A DNA stretch of 11,709 nt, from the NCBI GenBank assembly GCA_019419485.1, contig DXZV01000036.1, forward strand, positions 1,761 through 13,469. The letters are read 5' to 3'. The notes under the pieces were generated by a model. That model was not told where the DNA came from. It did not search any database and saw only the letters and a list, made by a program, of their open reading frames with translations. This DNA is from Collinsella sp. GTDB taxonomy: Bacteria > Actinomycetota > Coriobacteriia > Coriobacteriales > Coriobacteriaceae. Positions 1 to 6,326 of this stretch are shown piece after piece; within the stretch, counting starts at the first letter, position 1; each line of letters opens with the position of its first letter. The translations under genes were made by a program, and so were the position numbers.

Positions 1-303
1 CCCGCCGCACGATTCGGGCGGATAGTTTTGCCCTGGCCCAAGGGGCTGCAGACGGAATCTCGACTGCAGCCAAGGCGTGGCCACGAACCGTGCACTGCCG
101 ATGCTTGGCGCCGGCGGCCGGTTTGATTCCCCGTCCGACCGCCGGCATCGATTGACATGTGTATCCATGGAGTATTGTGCTGCCGTCCAAACTGACACCC
201 CACCGCCTGGCGCGAGTTGCGCACCGTGGGGCGCAAACGGGACGTTCCTCCGCGAGCGTCAAGCGTCCGATATGGCAAAATCGAGATACTAAGGGGGCTC
301 AAT
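1..303. other. gene-free leader with inverted repeats upstream of the response regulator
   Basis: I see no convincing gene in this stretch. The short open frames have no ribosome binding site and no recognisable protein character. It holds three perfect inverted repeats: GGCTGCAG/CTGCAGCC at 44-51 and 64-71, GCCGGCGG/CCGCCGGC at 110-117 and 139-146, and TTGCGC/GCGCAA at 217-222 and 231-236. At the extreme left, CCGCC (2-6) can pair with GGCGG (17-21) ahead of a short T run near 25-29, which might be the weak terminator of a gene outside the window. The other hairpins lack a T-tract, so regulatory roles are more likely than termination. No tRNA was seen. Confidence 0.55.
152..178 (+). promoter_or_regulatory. 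candidate promoter for the two-component operon
   Basis: A perfect -35 hexamer TTGACA lies at 152-157. The best -10 match is TATTGT at 173-178, with a short 15-base spacer. Transcription would start about 115 bases before the response regulator and include the 217-236 inverted repeat in the leader. The -35 is strong and the -10 and spacing are poor, so an activator may be needed or the true -10 may be elsewhere. Confidence 0.3.
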
Positions 304-1026
304 ATGCTCAGAATTATCGCCTGCGACGACGACGTCGCTTTTTTAGATAGACTGCATCGGATGATCGACCGCTGGTCGACCGAGACGGGCACGGCAGTCG
401 ACGTTGCGCTCGTCACACGCGGCGAGGACCTGCTGGCCCGCCATGCCGCATCGCGCGCCGACATCATTCTGCTCGACATGATCATGCCACTCGTCAACGG
501 TATGGACACTGCGCGGGAGCTACGCCAATCCGACACCGCTGTGCGCCTGGTGTTCCTCACTTCCTCGCCCGAGTTTGCGCTGGAATCCTATGAGGTCCGC
601 GCCTTCGACTACCTGCTCAAGCCTGTAGCCTACGAGCGCCTGGCACAACTGCTCGACGAGCTTTCGAGCATGCGCCCGGCCGCGATCGAAGAGCTCGTCA
701 TCAAAACGTCCTTTGGCTACCACGCCCTTCGCCTGTCCGATATCGAATACGCTGAGGCCCGCAACAAGCACGTGGTGTTCCACCTGCGCGACGGACGCGA
801 TATCGAGGCGCTCGAGCCGTTTCGCAGCGTCGAGGACCAGCTGACCCAAAACGCGGCCTTCTTTAAATGCCACCGCAGCTACCAGGTCAATCTGCGCAAT
901 ATCGACCACTTCAACCGCACGGATATCGTCATGCGCTCGGGCGCGTGCATCCCGCTGGCGCGCAGCTGCAAGCAGGGATTCCAGGATGCCTACTTTGCGG
1001 CACGGTTCGAGGGCGGGAGGCGCTGA
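304..1026 (+). CDS. LytTR-family response regulator
   Basis: This 240-residue cytoplasmic protein should be the transcription-factor half of a two-component system. Residues 1-115 form a receiver domain: acidic pocket DDD at 8-10, phosphoacceptor Asp58 in LLDMIMP, Thr86 in FLTSS, and Lys106-Pro107. Residues about 137-235 match a LytTR DNA-binding domain, with the typical FFKCHRSYQVNL stretch. Family members (AgrA, ComE, LytR types) bind paired direct repeats upstream of targets such as bacteriocin, quorum-sensing or envelope genes. The ATG at 304 is chosen because AAGGGGG (291-297) sits six bases upstream; an in-frame start at 217 would add 29 residues with no homology-like character. The partner kinase begins within the stop codon. 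No signal-peptide gene is visible beside it, so its input and targets are unknown. Confidence 0.93.
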   Translation: MLRIIACDDDVAFLDRLHRMIDRWSTETGTAVDVALVTRGEDLLARHAASRADIILLDMIMPLVNGMDTARELRQSDTAVRLVFLTSSPEFALESYEVRAFDYLLKPVAYERLAQLLDELSSMRPAAIEELVIKTSFGYHALRLSDIEYAEARNKHVVFHLRDGRDIEALEPFRSVEDQLTQNAAFFKCHRSYQVNLRNIDHFNRTDIVMRSGACIPLARSCKQGFQDAYFAARFEGGRR

Positions 1027-2303
1027 TGCTCCCCACGGCCGAAATGCTGCTTTGGGCAATCCACCACGCAACGACCCTGCTTTTTGGCGTTTTTGCCTCG
1101 GCAGCGCTTTGCGGCATCGAGATTAACCGGCGTCATGTGTTTGAGCTGCTGATGGTTGGCGTCGTGACCGGATGCGCATTCGGCCTCGCCAATGCCGTTG
1201 GCGGCGAGCTTTTCGCCCGTCAGGCGTATCCGCTCGTCGTGCATCTGCCGCTCGTCATCTATCTGTGCGCGCGCTATCGGCTGAGCCCTTTGCTCGTTAT
1301 GCTAGGCGTCACCAGCGCCTACCTGAGCTGCCAGTTTAGCAACTGGATGGGCATCGCCGCGCTCGCCGCCTGCGGATCGCAAATCGCGTACTACGTGGCA
1401 CGCATTGTCACCACGCTCGCCGTCTTTGCAATCCTGCTGCACTGGGCCGGCGACATTGGTCCGCGTCTGGCAGTCAAAAGCCCTACCGAGCTCGAGATTC
1501 TGCTCATCCTGCCGCTCGTCTATTACATCTTTGACTACGCCACCAACGTCTACACCACGCTCTTCCACTCCGGCTCCGTGGTAACGGTTGAGTTTTTGGC
1601 GTTTGCGCTTTGCGCGTTCTACCTTATGTTTCTTGCTGTGTACCTGCGCGAATACGAGGCTAAGGAAACCGCCGAGCGCGAACGTTGGATGCTCGAGACC
1701 CGCGATAGCGCAGCCATCAAAGAACTCGAGGCTTGGCGCCAATCTGCGCGCGAGCTTTCGGTTCTGCGCCATGACATGCGGCACTTTCTGCGCGGCCTTG
1801 CGGTTTTAATCGAAGAGGGTCACATCGATGAGGCACTCGAGCGCATTGACGATCTCTGTGAAACCAACGACCGCACCGCCGTGCGCCGCTACTGCGCCAA
1901 TGAGACGGTCAACATCGTGCTTTCGTCATTTAGCTCCGATATACAGCAAAACGGCATTGCCGCCGACCTGCGCGCCGCCGTGCCCGAGAACGTCCATGTA
2001 GCCGACGTCGACCTGTTTAGCGTGCTCTCGAATGCCCTGGACAATGCCATCGTCGCCGCAAGTGACGCTCCCCAGGGCAGGCGATTTGTCGATCTGGACC
2101 TGCGTTACGAGGACGGACAGCTGCTGCTTTTGGTCTCCAACACGTTTGGACGCCCACCGCGCATGGTTGACGGCATGCCCGTGGCTCAGCATGCAGGGCA
2201 TGGCTTTGGAACCAAGAGCATTAAGCTTGCCGTCGAGCGCATGAACGGCAACTGCCAGTTTCGCATTCACGGCGACCGATTTGAGCTGCGCGCCGTGATG
2301 TAG
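1026..2303 (+). CDS. membrane sensor histidine kinase, GHKL type (AgrC/ComD-like)
   Basis: This 425-residue protein is the cognate kinase of the preceding regulator. Residues 1-210 are hydrophobic with about six membrane segments, a typical sensor for a small extracellular ligand. A helical linker (about 212-245) leads to the phosphorylation site, where His249 lies in LRHDMRH. The GHKL ATP-binding domain follows, with the N box SNALDNA (Asn336, Asn340) and the G box GHGFGTKS (Gly391-Gly395). This is the HPK10-like architecture usually paired with LytTR regulators. The ATG at 1026 overlaps the regulator stop (TGATG) and has GGGAGG at 1015-1020. The nature of the signal cannot be read from the sequence; peptide sensing is likely from the family but no peptide precursor lies nearby. 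Confidence 0.93.
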   Translation: MLPTAEMLLWAIHHATTLLFGVFASAALCGIEINRRHVFELLMVGVVTGCAFGLANAVGGELFARQAYPLVVHLPLVIYLCARYRLSPLLVMLGVTSAYLSCQFSNWMGIAALAACGSQIAYYVARIVTTLAVFAILLHWAGDIGPRLAVKSPTELEILLILPLVYYIFDYATNVYTTLFHSGSVVTVEFLAFALCAFYLMFLAVYLREYEAKETAERERWMLETRDSAAIKELEAWRQSARELSVLRHDMRHFLRGLAVLIEEGHIDEALERIDDLCETNDRTAVRRYCANETVNIVLSSFSSDIQQNGIAADLRAAVPENVHVADVDLFSVLSNALDNAIVAASDAPQGRRFVDLDLRYEDGQLLLLVSNTFGRPPRMVDGMPVAQHAGHGFGTKSIKLAVERMNGNCQFRIHGDRFELRAVM

Positions 2304-2363
2304 GGACGCGACAAGCTGCCAGCGTGCTCGGCCCGCCGGGGCCACCTTGCCGGCGCCGGCCTG

Positions 2364-2939
2364 CTACAGCGGCGCGGCGGCCGGGGTCAGTTGCTTGATG
2401 TAGGCCCACATACGCTGTTTGGCAGCTTTGTCGGTGAGCGCCGCCTCAAAACCGTCGAGCGCGAGCACGCGGCGGCCCTGCACATGAGCGACCAAGCCGG
2501 GCTTGAGCATGGCGGTATCGAAGTCGTCGATTGCCACGAGCATGTCGGCATAGGTCTCGCGCATGGTATCGGCAGCGCGATCGTCCAGCAGCAGGACAGC
2601 CTCGGGGTCCAAGGCCTCGAGCGCCTCGCGAAACAGCTCGCACGGTAGGCCCTCGCCCACCGCAACCGCTCCGTCGCCCGCGCCGGCAACACTCGCCAGC
2701 ACGCAAAAATCCTCGGGCGCGTAGCCGATGGCACCGAGCGCCTTACGCAGCGCGGCACCGTCCGGGCCGGCAGCTAGCTCGCCGCCCGCACGCTCGGCAT
2801 CGTCTAAATCACCTTTTACCAGCACAATCGGCGAGCACGCGTTGCCCGCGATACGCACGCCACGACCCGCGAGCGATGCGAGCTCCTGCTCGGTCGCCTG
2901 GGCGATGGCTTCTTTTTTCTGGCTTTGTGACGTGGGCAT
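2364..2939 (-). CDS. uncharacterised protein, 191 residues
   Basis: I do not recognise this family. The protein is soluble, alanine-rich and acidic, with no signal peptide, membrane segment or metal motif. It looks like an alpha/beta fold: after a charged N-terminal helix come a strand-like ACSPIVLVKGDLDDAE, another FCVLASVAGAG, then AVLLLDD and ADMLVAIDDFD, and finally GRRVLALDGFEAAL followed by a C-terminal helix. The ATG at 2939 is chosen because GGAGAG lies just upstream (2943-2948 on this strand). An in-frame start at 2969 would sit inside the probable -10 box. The gene is divergent from thioredoxin and convergent with the kinase. GC content is high like the left flank, so it appears native. 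The frame is convincing, but the function is unknown. Confidence 0.8.
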   Translation of the reverse strand: MPTSQSQKKEAIAQATEQELASLAGRGVRIAGNACSPIVLVKGDLDDAERAGGELAAGPDGAALRKALGAIGYAPEDFCVLASVAGAGDGAVAVGEGLPCELFREALEALDPEAVLLLDDRAADTMRETYADMLVAIDDFDTAMLKPGLVAHVQGRRVLALDGFEAALTDKAAKQRMWAYIKQLTPAAAPL

Positions 2940-2967
2940 GCGCTCTCCAATCGTTTGCGTGCCCACC

Positions 2968-2996
2968 ATTATATAAAAGAGCCGACCTCGAGTGGT
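2968..2996 (-). promoter_or_regulatory. candidate promoter of the 191-residue protein gene
   Basis: Read on the minus strand, a perfect TATAAT occupies 2973-2968. Transcription would begin near 2961, leaving a leader of about 22 bases with the GGAGAG ribosome binding site. The -35 region at 17-base spacing (2991-2996, ACCACT) is a poor match. It would overlap the -35 region of the divergent thioredoxin promoter. Confidence 0.45.
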
Positions 2997-3021
2997 TGCT
3001 TTGCGGGCCGCTGGGTATAAG
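2993..3021 (+). promoter_or_regulatory. candidate promoter of the thioredoxin gene
   Basis: TATAAG at 3016-3021 is the best -10 candidate. At 17-base spacing the -35 is TGGTTG (2993-2998), a weak match; TTGCTT at 2996-3001 is better in sequence but leaves only 14 bases. The start would be near 3028, giving a leader of nearly 50 bases that contains the palindrome at 3041-3057. Confidence 0.4.
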
Positions 3022-3040
3022 CACGGTCGTACTGAGTTTT

Positions 3041-3057
3041 ACGCGGCTAAGCCGCGT
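3041..3057. promoter_or_regulatory. perfect 17-base palindrome in the thioredoxin leader
   Basis: ACGCGGCT-A-AGCCGCGT is a perfect inverted repeat of eight bases around one central base. It lies between the probable thioredoxin transcription start and the ribosome binding site (GGAGG, 3066-3070). Its symmetry suits a dimeric repressor blocking elongation or initiation. As RNA it could form a six-pair hairpin with a five-base loop (CTAAG) just before the ribosome binding site. It has no T-tract, so it is not an ordinary terminator. Confidence 0.5.
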
Positions 3058-3075
3058 CACATTATGGAGGTCACC

Positions 3076-3396
3076 ATGGCTGACATTAAGCAGATTACCC
3101 CCGAGAACTTCGATTCCGTCGTTAACGACAGCCTTCCCGTGCTGGTTGATTTTTGGGCACCGTGGTGCGGCCCCTGCCGCTCGCTCTCGCCCATCGTTGA
3201 CGAGGTCGCCGACGAGCTGGCCGGAAAGCTTGCCGTCGCCAAGTGCAACGTCGACGACAACCAGGACCTGGCCATGAAGTTTGGCGTCATGAGCATCCCC
3301 ACGCTGATCGTCTTTAAGAACGGCGAGGAAATTGACCGCTCCGTTGGCGCGCTGCCCAAGGCAAGGCTGCAGGCATTGTTGGAGAAGCACCTGTAA
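3076..3396 (+). CDS. trxA: thioredoxin
   Basis: This 106-residue protein is a complete cytoplasmic thioredoxin, the usual length for the family. It reduces protein disulfides and is recycled by thioredoxin reductase. The active site is Trp30-Cys31-Gly32-Pro33-Cys34 within VDFWAPWCGPC, and the cis-proline is Pro75 in SIPTLIVF. The surrounding strands (PVLVDFWA, VAKCNVDDN, TLIVFKNGE) follow the standard fold. There is no signal peptide or lipobox. The ATG at 3076 has GGAGG five bases upstream. It appears monocistronic: its own promoter region lies upstream, and an intrinsic terminator begins 121 bases after its stop. It could be one of several thioredoxins in the genome, so the symbol marks the family rather than proven orthology. 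Confidence 0.97.
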   Translation: MADIKQITPENFDSVVNDSLPVLVDFWAPWCGPCRSLSPIVDEVADELAGKLAVAKCNVDDNQDLAMKFGVMSIPTLIVFKNGEEIDRSVGALPKARLQALLEKHL

Positions 3397-3517
3397 TACG
3401 CTTGTTACATGTTGCCGTCTGTCTGCCGTCCATGAGCGCTTTTGCACCGCTCGCCGGACTTTTGGGTGCACCGCGTGCGACCACGGATAGTATGGTAGTC
3501 ACAAACAGCCCCCAGTG

Positions 3518-3556
3518 AACGGGCGCGGGTCACGCAGACTCGCGCCCGTTTTCTTC
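3518..3556 (+). terminator. intrinsic terminator after thioredoxin
   Basis: A 13-pair stem with one G-T wobble (arms 3518-3530 and 3538-3550, core AACGGGCGCG/CGCGCCCGTT) closes a seven-base loop CACGCAG. TTTTCTTC follows on the plus strand (3549-3556). On the minus strand the stem is followed by CACTGGGG instead of a T run, so it should stop mainly plus-strand transcription. The 3397-3517 stretch before it carries no gene, only a TGCACC/GGTGCA inverted repeat at 3443-3448 and 3465-3470. Confidence 0.85.
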
Positions 3557-3584
3557 ATTTGCCTAGTCTTTGCCACAAGTTATG

Positions 3585-4616
3585 TTATGGATTTAAAAAT
3601 TCAGATCCGATAGCACGTTCGTAAGACTGGATCGTTTCGGCATTTGCCCTCTCGATATCATTAAGCGGTGATGTCATCGCATCAAATTCCTCAGGCGAGT
3701 ATATGCCTTCATACCAATCCTTATTGTCGAAATACTCTTGAATCTTCTCATTCTTGAACTTGCGACCATGGCGTGCATATATTTCATTTCTTGCCAAGCA
3801 AAGCTCCCATGTGCTCATACCCATTTCTTTAATCTCCGCCTCGGTATAACGCCGTGAGTCGCTTTCAGAAAGTAAGTAACCGTCTACCGTCGAACTCTTC
3901 GCATCACAGTAATAGGAAAAGCTATCCATAACCTTATGTGATTGATCATCAATATATGACACGACAACCGTACGGCTATCACCCGAATCGCTACCGAGCG
4001 TCGACCGATATGCGAGCTTGCAAATCCCGTCCGAGTCAACCACAACGCTCCGAGGGATGATCGAAGCCTGGCCACCGCTCACCCCTGTTTCTTTAACGAC
4101 CCAATTCTCTGGCTTTGATAGCATCCCTTTTGAAGATCCCGTTACCTTAACATTCACCATCATCTCGGGAAAGGCGGCTGAATTACTGGACATCACCGTC
4201 AATTCTGCCTCGCCTTCACCGTCAGCCGCATCTTCTTCATATGAATTTTCCGGCTCGGCTTCATCGGCATCTGTTTCATATATCGCGCTTTGATGGCTTT
4301 GAGCTGATTCCGATGAAAGATGACTGCTCCCGAATCGACTCCAGACGAAATAGCCGCCAACGACGATAACGGCCACCAGGCCAATTATCACGATTTTATT
4401 TGAATCGAATCCGCCAATTAACCCAATTACTCTTTTACCTAGTTCGTTGCCAGAATCCTCCGCCGCTGCCCTCCCCTTCGCATTATCCTTAGCATCGAAT
4501 GGCATCCGCTCATTCTCTGTGGTCGACCGACCCACGTCAGAAGATACTTTCGCAGCACAAAAGGGGCAGTAAACTGTCCCCTCTTCTATCTCTGCGTTAC
4601 ATTTGGGACACTTCAC
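3585..4616 (-). CDS. zinc-ribbon, single-TM protein with C-terminal YARHG domain
   Basis: This 343-residue protein is the last gene of the minus-strand set. The N-terminus is a short zinc ribbon with two CPxC knuckles (Cys3/Cys6, Cys17/Cys20). A charged linker leads to one membrane segment at about 75-93 (KIVIIGLVAVIVVGGYFVW), then an acidic Ser/Glu/Asp-rich stalk (about 95-140) and a probable beta-rich domain (about 140-245). A YARHG domain at about 261-325 carries the motif RNEIYARHGRKF; YARHG domains are typically extracellular in bacterial surface proteins. With the ribbon inside, the C-terminal 250 residues would lie outside. The GTG at 4616 is preferred because AAAGGGG lies five bases upstream; a TTG at 4631 in the same frame has no such site. 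It follows the amidase by 23 bases. Function unknown. Confidence 0.85.
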   Translation of the reverse strand: MKCPKCNAEIEEGTVYCPFCAAKVSSDVGRSTTENERMPFDAKDNAKGRAAAEDSGNELGKRVIGLIGGFDSNKIVIIGLVAVIVVGGYFVWSRFGSSHLSSESAQSHQSAIYETDADEAEPENSYEEDAADGEGEAELTVMSSNSAAFPEMMVNVKVTGSSKGMLSKPENWVVKETGVSGGQASIIPRSVVVDSDGICKLAYRSTLGSDSGDSRTVVVSYIDDQSHKVMDSFSYYCDAKSSTVDGYLLSESDSRRYTEAEIKEMGMSTWELCLARNEIYARHGRKFKNEKIQEYFDNKDWYEGIYSPEEFDAMTSPLNDIERANAETIQSYERAIGSEFLNP

Positions 4617-4639
4617 TGTCTCCCCTTTCAATCTGTCTT

Positions 4640-5473
4640 TTAACCATCAACATGACGTCGATATTCTTGATAGTTCGACAGATATGATGAGAATTCCGCC
4701 GATGTATCCGAATTTCCCGTCCGCCACGCCTTGTGGTCGATAATCTGGCTCTTGAACCCATAGTACTCATCGATATACGCAATTAGACCGTCGACAGCGA
4801 TAAGCTGCTCTTCGGGGTAATCGCCCGATCCTCCAACATGAACCATCTCAATCCCAACGGAATAAGAGTTCATGCCGTAATCGGGATAGCTTCCCCCTAT
4901 CGGCGTTATACCGATTTTGTCGTCTCTAGACTCATCGATTATTCCATACTGCTCGTTCTTCCCAGCATCGCCAAAACCGGCATGGTGCGCGATTTGATCG
5001 AGAGGCACACATTGAACGATCGACCCATCTTTTCCAACAACAAAATGAGCCGCTACCTTATTGCCGTTGGACTCCCACCAATCGATGACACTTTCAGGGG
5101 AAGAATCGCCCTCCGTATCGTGCAAAACGATGTACTTCTGAAACTCAGGACCCTTAGGCCCATGCGCCAAGTCGGCGTAGTACCGTTCTTGAATGCTTGG
5201 CTGAAATTCCGAGCTCCCATCGATGGACGAAGAGCGAGATTCGTCTTGCTCTACAACCCCTGAAACCGTGTCAGCAACTCTCGCATTGCAGATATCAAGC
5301 ACATCTCCAACACCATCTGCACAAGCCGCCAGCACGCAATTGCTTCCACTGGATTTCACGACCTTTCTCACGCCAATACGACCAACCAGAACAATTCCCA
5401 AGCCGAACAAGAAAACGGCAAGCGCGGAGACGAGCCCCCGCGCCACCCATAAACGCCTAGAGCGAGCTTGCAT
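4640..5473 (-). CDS. membrane-anchored N-acetylmuramoyl-L-alanine amidase (Amidase_2/PGRP-like)
   Basis: This protein of about 277 residues should cleave the amide bond between N-acetylmuramic acid and the peptide stem outside the cell. A basic N-terminus (MQARSRRLW) precedes a membrane segment at about 12-33 with no obvious cleavage site, so it is probably a signal anchor. After a linker (about 40-105) comes the amidase domain (about 112-260). Likely zinc ligands are His118 in IVLHDTEG, His247 in IIDHKAW, and Asp256 in the position often Cys or Asp; NSYSVGIEMV carries the conserved glutamate region. The start is uncertain. The ATG at 5473 lies within the upstream gene and overlaps it by 17 bases without a clear ribosome binding site, and GTG at 5446 is an alternative. 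Neighbours suggest local wall opening for a translocated or surface complex. Confidence 0.85.
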   Translation of the reverse strand: MQARSRRLWVARGLVSALAVFLFGLGIVLVGRIGVRKVVKSSGSNCVLAACADGVGDVLDICNARVADTVSGVVEQDESRSSSIDGSSEFQPSIQERYYADLAHGPKGPEFQKYIVLHDTEGDSSPESVIDWWESNGNKVAAHFVVGKDGSIVQCVPLDQIAHHAGFGDAGKNEQYGIIDESRDDKIGITPIGGSYPDYGMNSYSVGIEMVHVGGSGDYPEEQLIAVDGLIAYIDEYYGFKSQIIDHKAWRTGNSDTSAEFSSYLSNYQEYRRHVDG

Positions 5474-5720
5474 ACGTGCTGACCACATCGCATGCCGTAC
5501 TGATAAGGCCACCCGCCTCGAGCAGCTTTGCCGCTGCCGCTCCAAGCTGCCCAACCGCCTCATTTTGAGCGGTCGAATTTGTTCCTTCCATTGCCGCGTT
5601 AAGCATGTTGTGCAGTGAATCGAGATCGTCCGCCACCGTGACGCACAGACCTCGCTGCGTCTCCATCTTCGACACCAACGCGTTCAGCTCTGCAACGAGC
5701 TGGCCGATGTTCTGACTCAT
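5457..5720 (-). CDS. small two-helix protein of WXG100-like size
   Basis: This 87-residue protein has no signal peptide or membrane segment. It reads as two long amphipathic helices: about 3-43, then a polar turn MEGTNSTAQNE (about 44-54), then about 55-86 with many alanines. That size and hairpin shape recall ESAT-6/WXG100 proteins exported by type VII secretion. There is no Trp-X-Gly motif at the turn and no C-terminal YxxxD/E signal, so membership is not shown. It lies two genes after an FtsK/EssC-like ATPase, as WXG100 genes often do. The ATG at 5720 has AAAGGA six bases upstream. It could equally be a structural coiled-coil subunit unrelated to export. Confidence 0.75.
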   Translation of the reverse strand: MSQNIGQLVAELNALVSKMETQRGLCVTVADDLDSLHNMLNAAMEGTNSTAQNEAVGQLGAAAAKLLEAGGLISTACDVVSTYASSL

Positions 5721-5738
5721 TTCTGTTCCTTTCCGTTG

Positions 5739-6326
5739 TCACAACAACCCAAATAGCACATTCGCAATAAGCGAAATTACCCCAATACAGCACACGCATA
5801 GAACCGCCGCCTGAGAAAGGCAGCCGCCTTTCGACTCCTCGGCTTTAACGGGAAGAGGATCCGGCATCGCCTTCTCTTCTTCCACCAGAAGACGCTTCCG
5901 GTCAAGAGCCGCCCGTCGAGCATCCAGTGCATTTGAAGATCGCTGACTCAACTCGTTCACAGACGTGTCTTTTTCAATCATCTCGATATAGCAATCGATT
6001 TTCTTGATAAGCCCTGATAACGAAGAGGCAAGCTCGGCAGCGTCTTCATTCGACGCAATCGGTCTTACCATGTTCGGAAGCGCAGCGCCGACGTCCTTCG
6101 CGTGACTCCCCGCAAGTCGTTTAGACAATTGCGAAAAAGCCTCCTGTGCTTGATGCGCCAGGCGATCTATCTCCGCTTTCTTTTTGCCCGCCATGTTCCT
6201 CGCAGAGGTCGACTCCCGATCACAACGGTCGCACTCCTGCTTAACAAGCTGGGCGGTCAACGCCTCCGATTTCAGAAATCGTTCTGCTTCGGACAGATAC
6301 CTTTCGTACAAATCATCCCTGCTCAT
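5739..6326 (-). CDS. coiled-coil protein with C-terminal membrane anchor
   Basis: This 195-residue protein is unrecognised. Residues about 4-75 and 95-152 are strongly helical and charged, with heptad-like spacing, consistent with coiled coils. A CDRC motif lies at 32-35. The last 25 residues (about 171-192, rich in Val, Leu, Ile and several cysteines) form one membrane segment with almost nothing after it, the layout of a tail-anchored protein facing the cytoplasm. The ATG at 6326 is chosen because GGAGGAGGGG lies five bases upstream; it overlaps the ATPase stop by 14 bases, indicating coupled translation. An in-frame start 33 bases earlier lacks this site. A reasonable inference is that it tethers the soluble ATPase upstream or the chaperones to the membrane. 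Confidence 0.82.
   Translation of the reverse strand: MSRDDLYERYLSEAERFLKSEALTAQLVKQECDRCDRESTSARNMAGKKKAEIDRLAHQAQEAFSQLSKRLAGSHAKDVGAALPNMVRPIASNEDAAELASSLSGLIKKIDCYIEMIEKDTSVNELSQRSSNALDARRAALDRKRLLVEEEKAMPDPLPVKAEESKGGCLSQAAVLCVCCIGVISLIANVLFGLL

Noticed and set aside
520..1071. Minus-strand 183-codon frame opposite the response regulator
   Set aside because: The plus-strand frame has clear receiver and LytTR motifs; the opposite frame shows no domain and no initiation signal.
2304..2363. GC-rich palindrome GCCGGCGCCGGC (2349-2360) as a terminator between the convergent genes
   Set aside because: No T-tract follows on either strand, and such GC palindromes are common by chance in this composition.
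2940..2969. Earlier start (2969) for the 191-residue protein
   Set aside because: Its start codon overlaps a perfect TATAAT, whereas the start at 2939 has a well-placed GGAGAG.
2531..3277. Long plus-strand frame rich in Arg, Pro and Ser
   Set aside because: It is antisense to the 191-residue gene and runs through the promoter region into thioredoxin in another frame. Its composition is typical of a GC-rich shadow frame, and it has no ribosome binding site.
3518..3556. Terminator acting equally for the minus-strand operon
   Set aside because: On the minus strand the stem is followed by CACTGGGG, not a T run. Partial function is possible but not supported.
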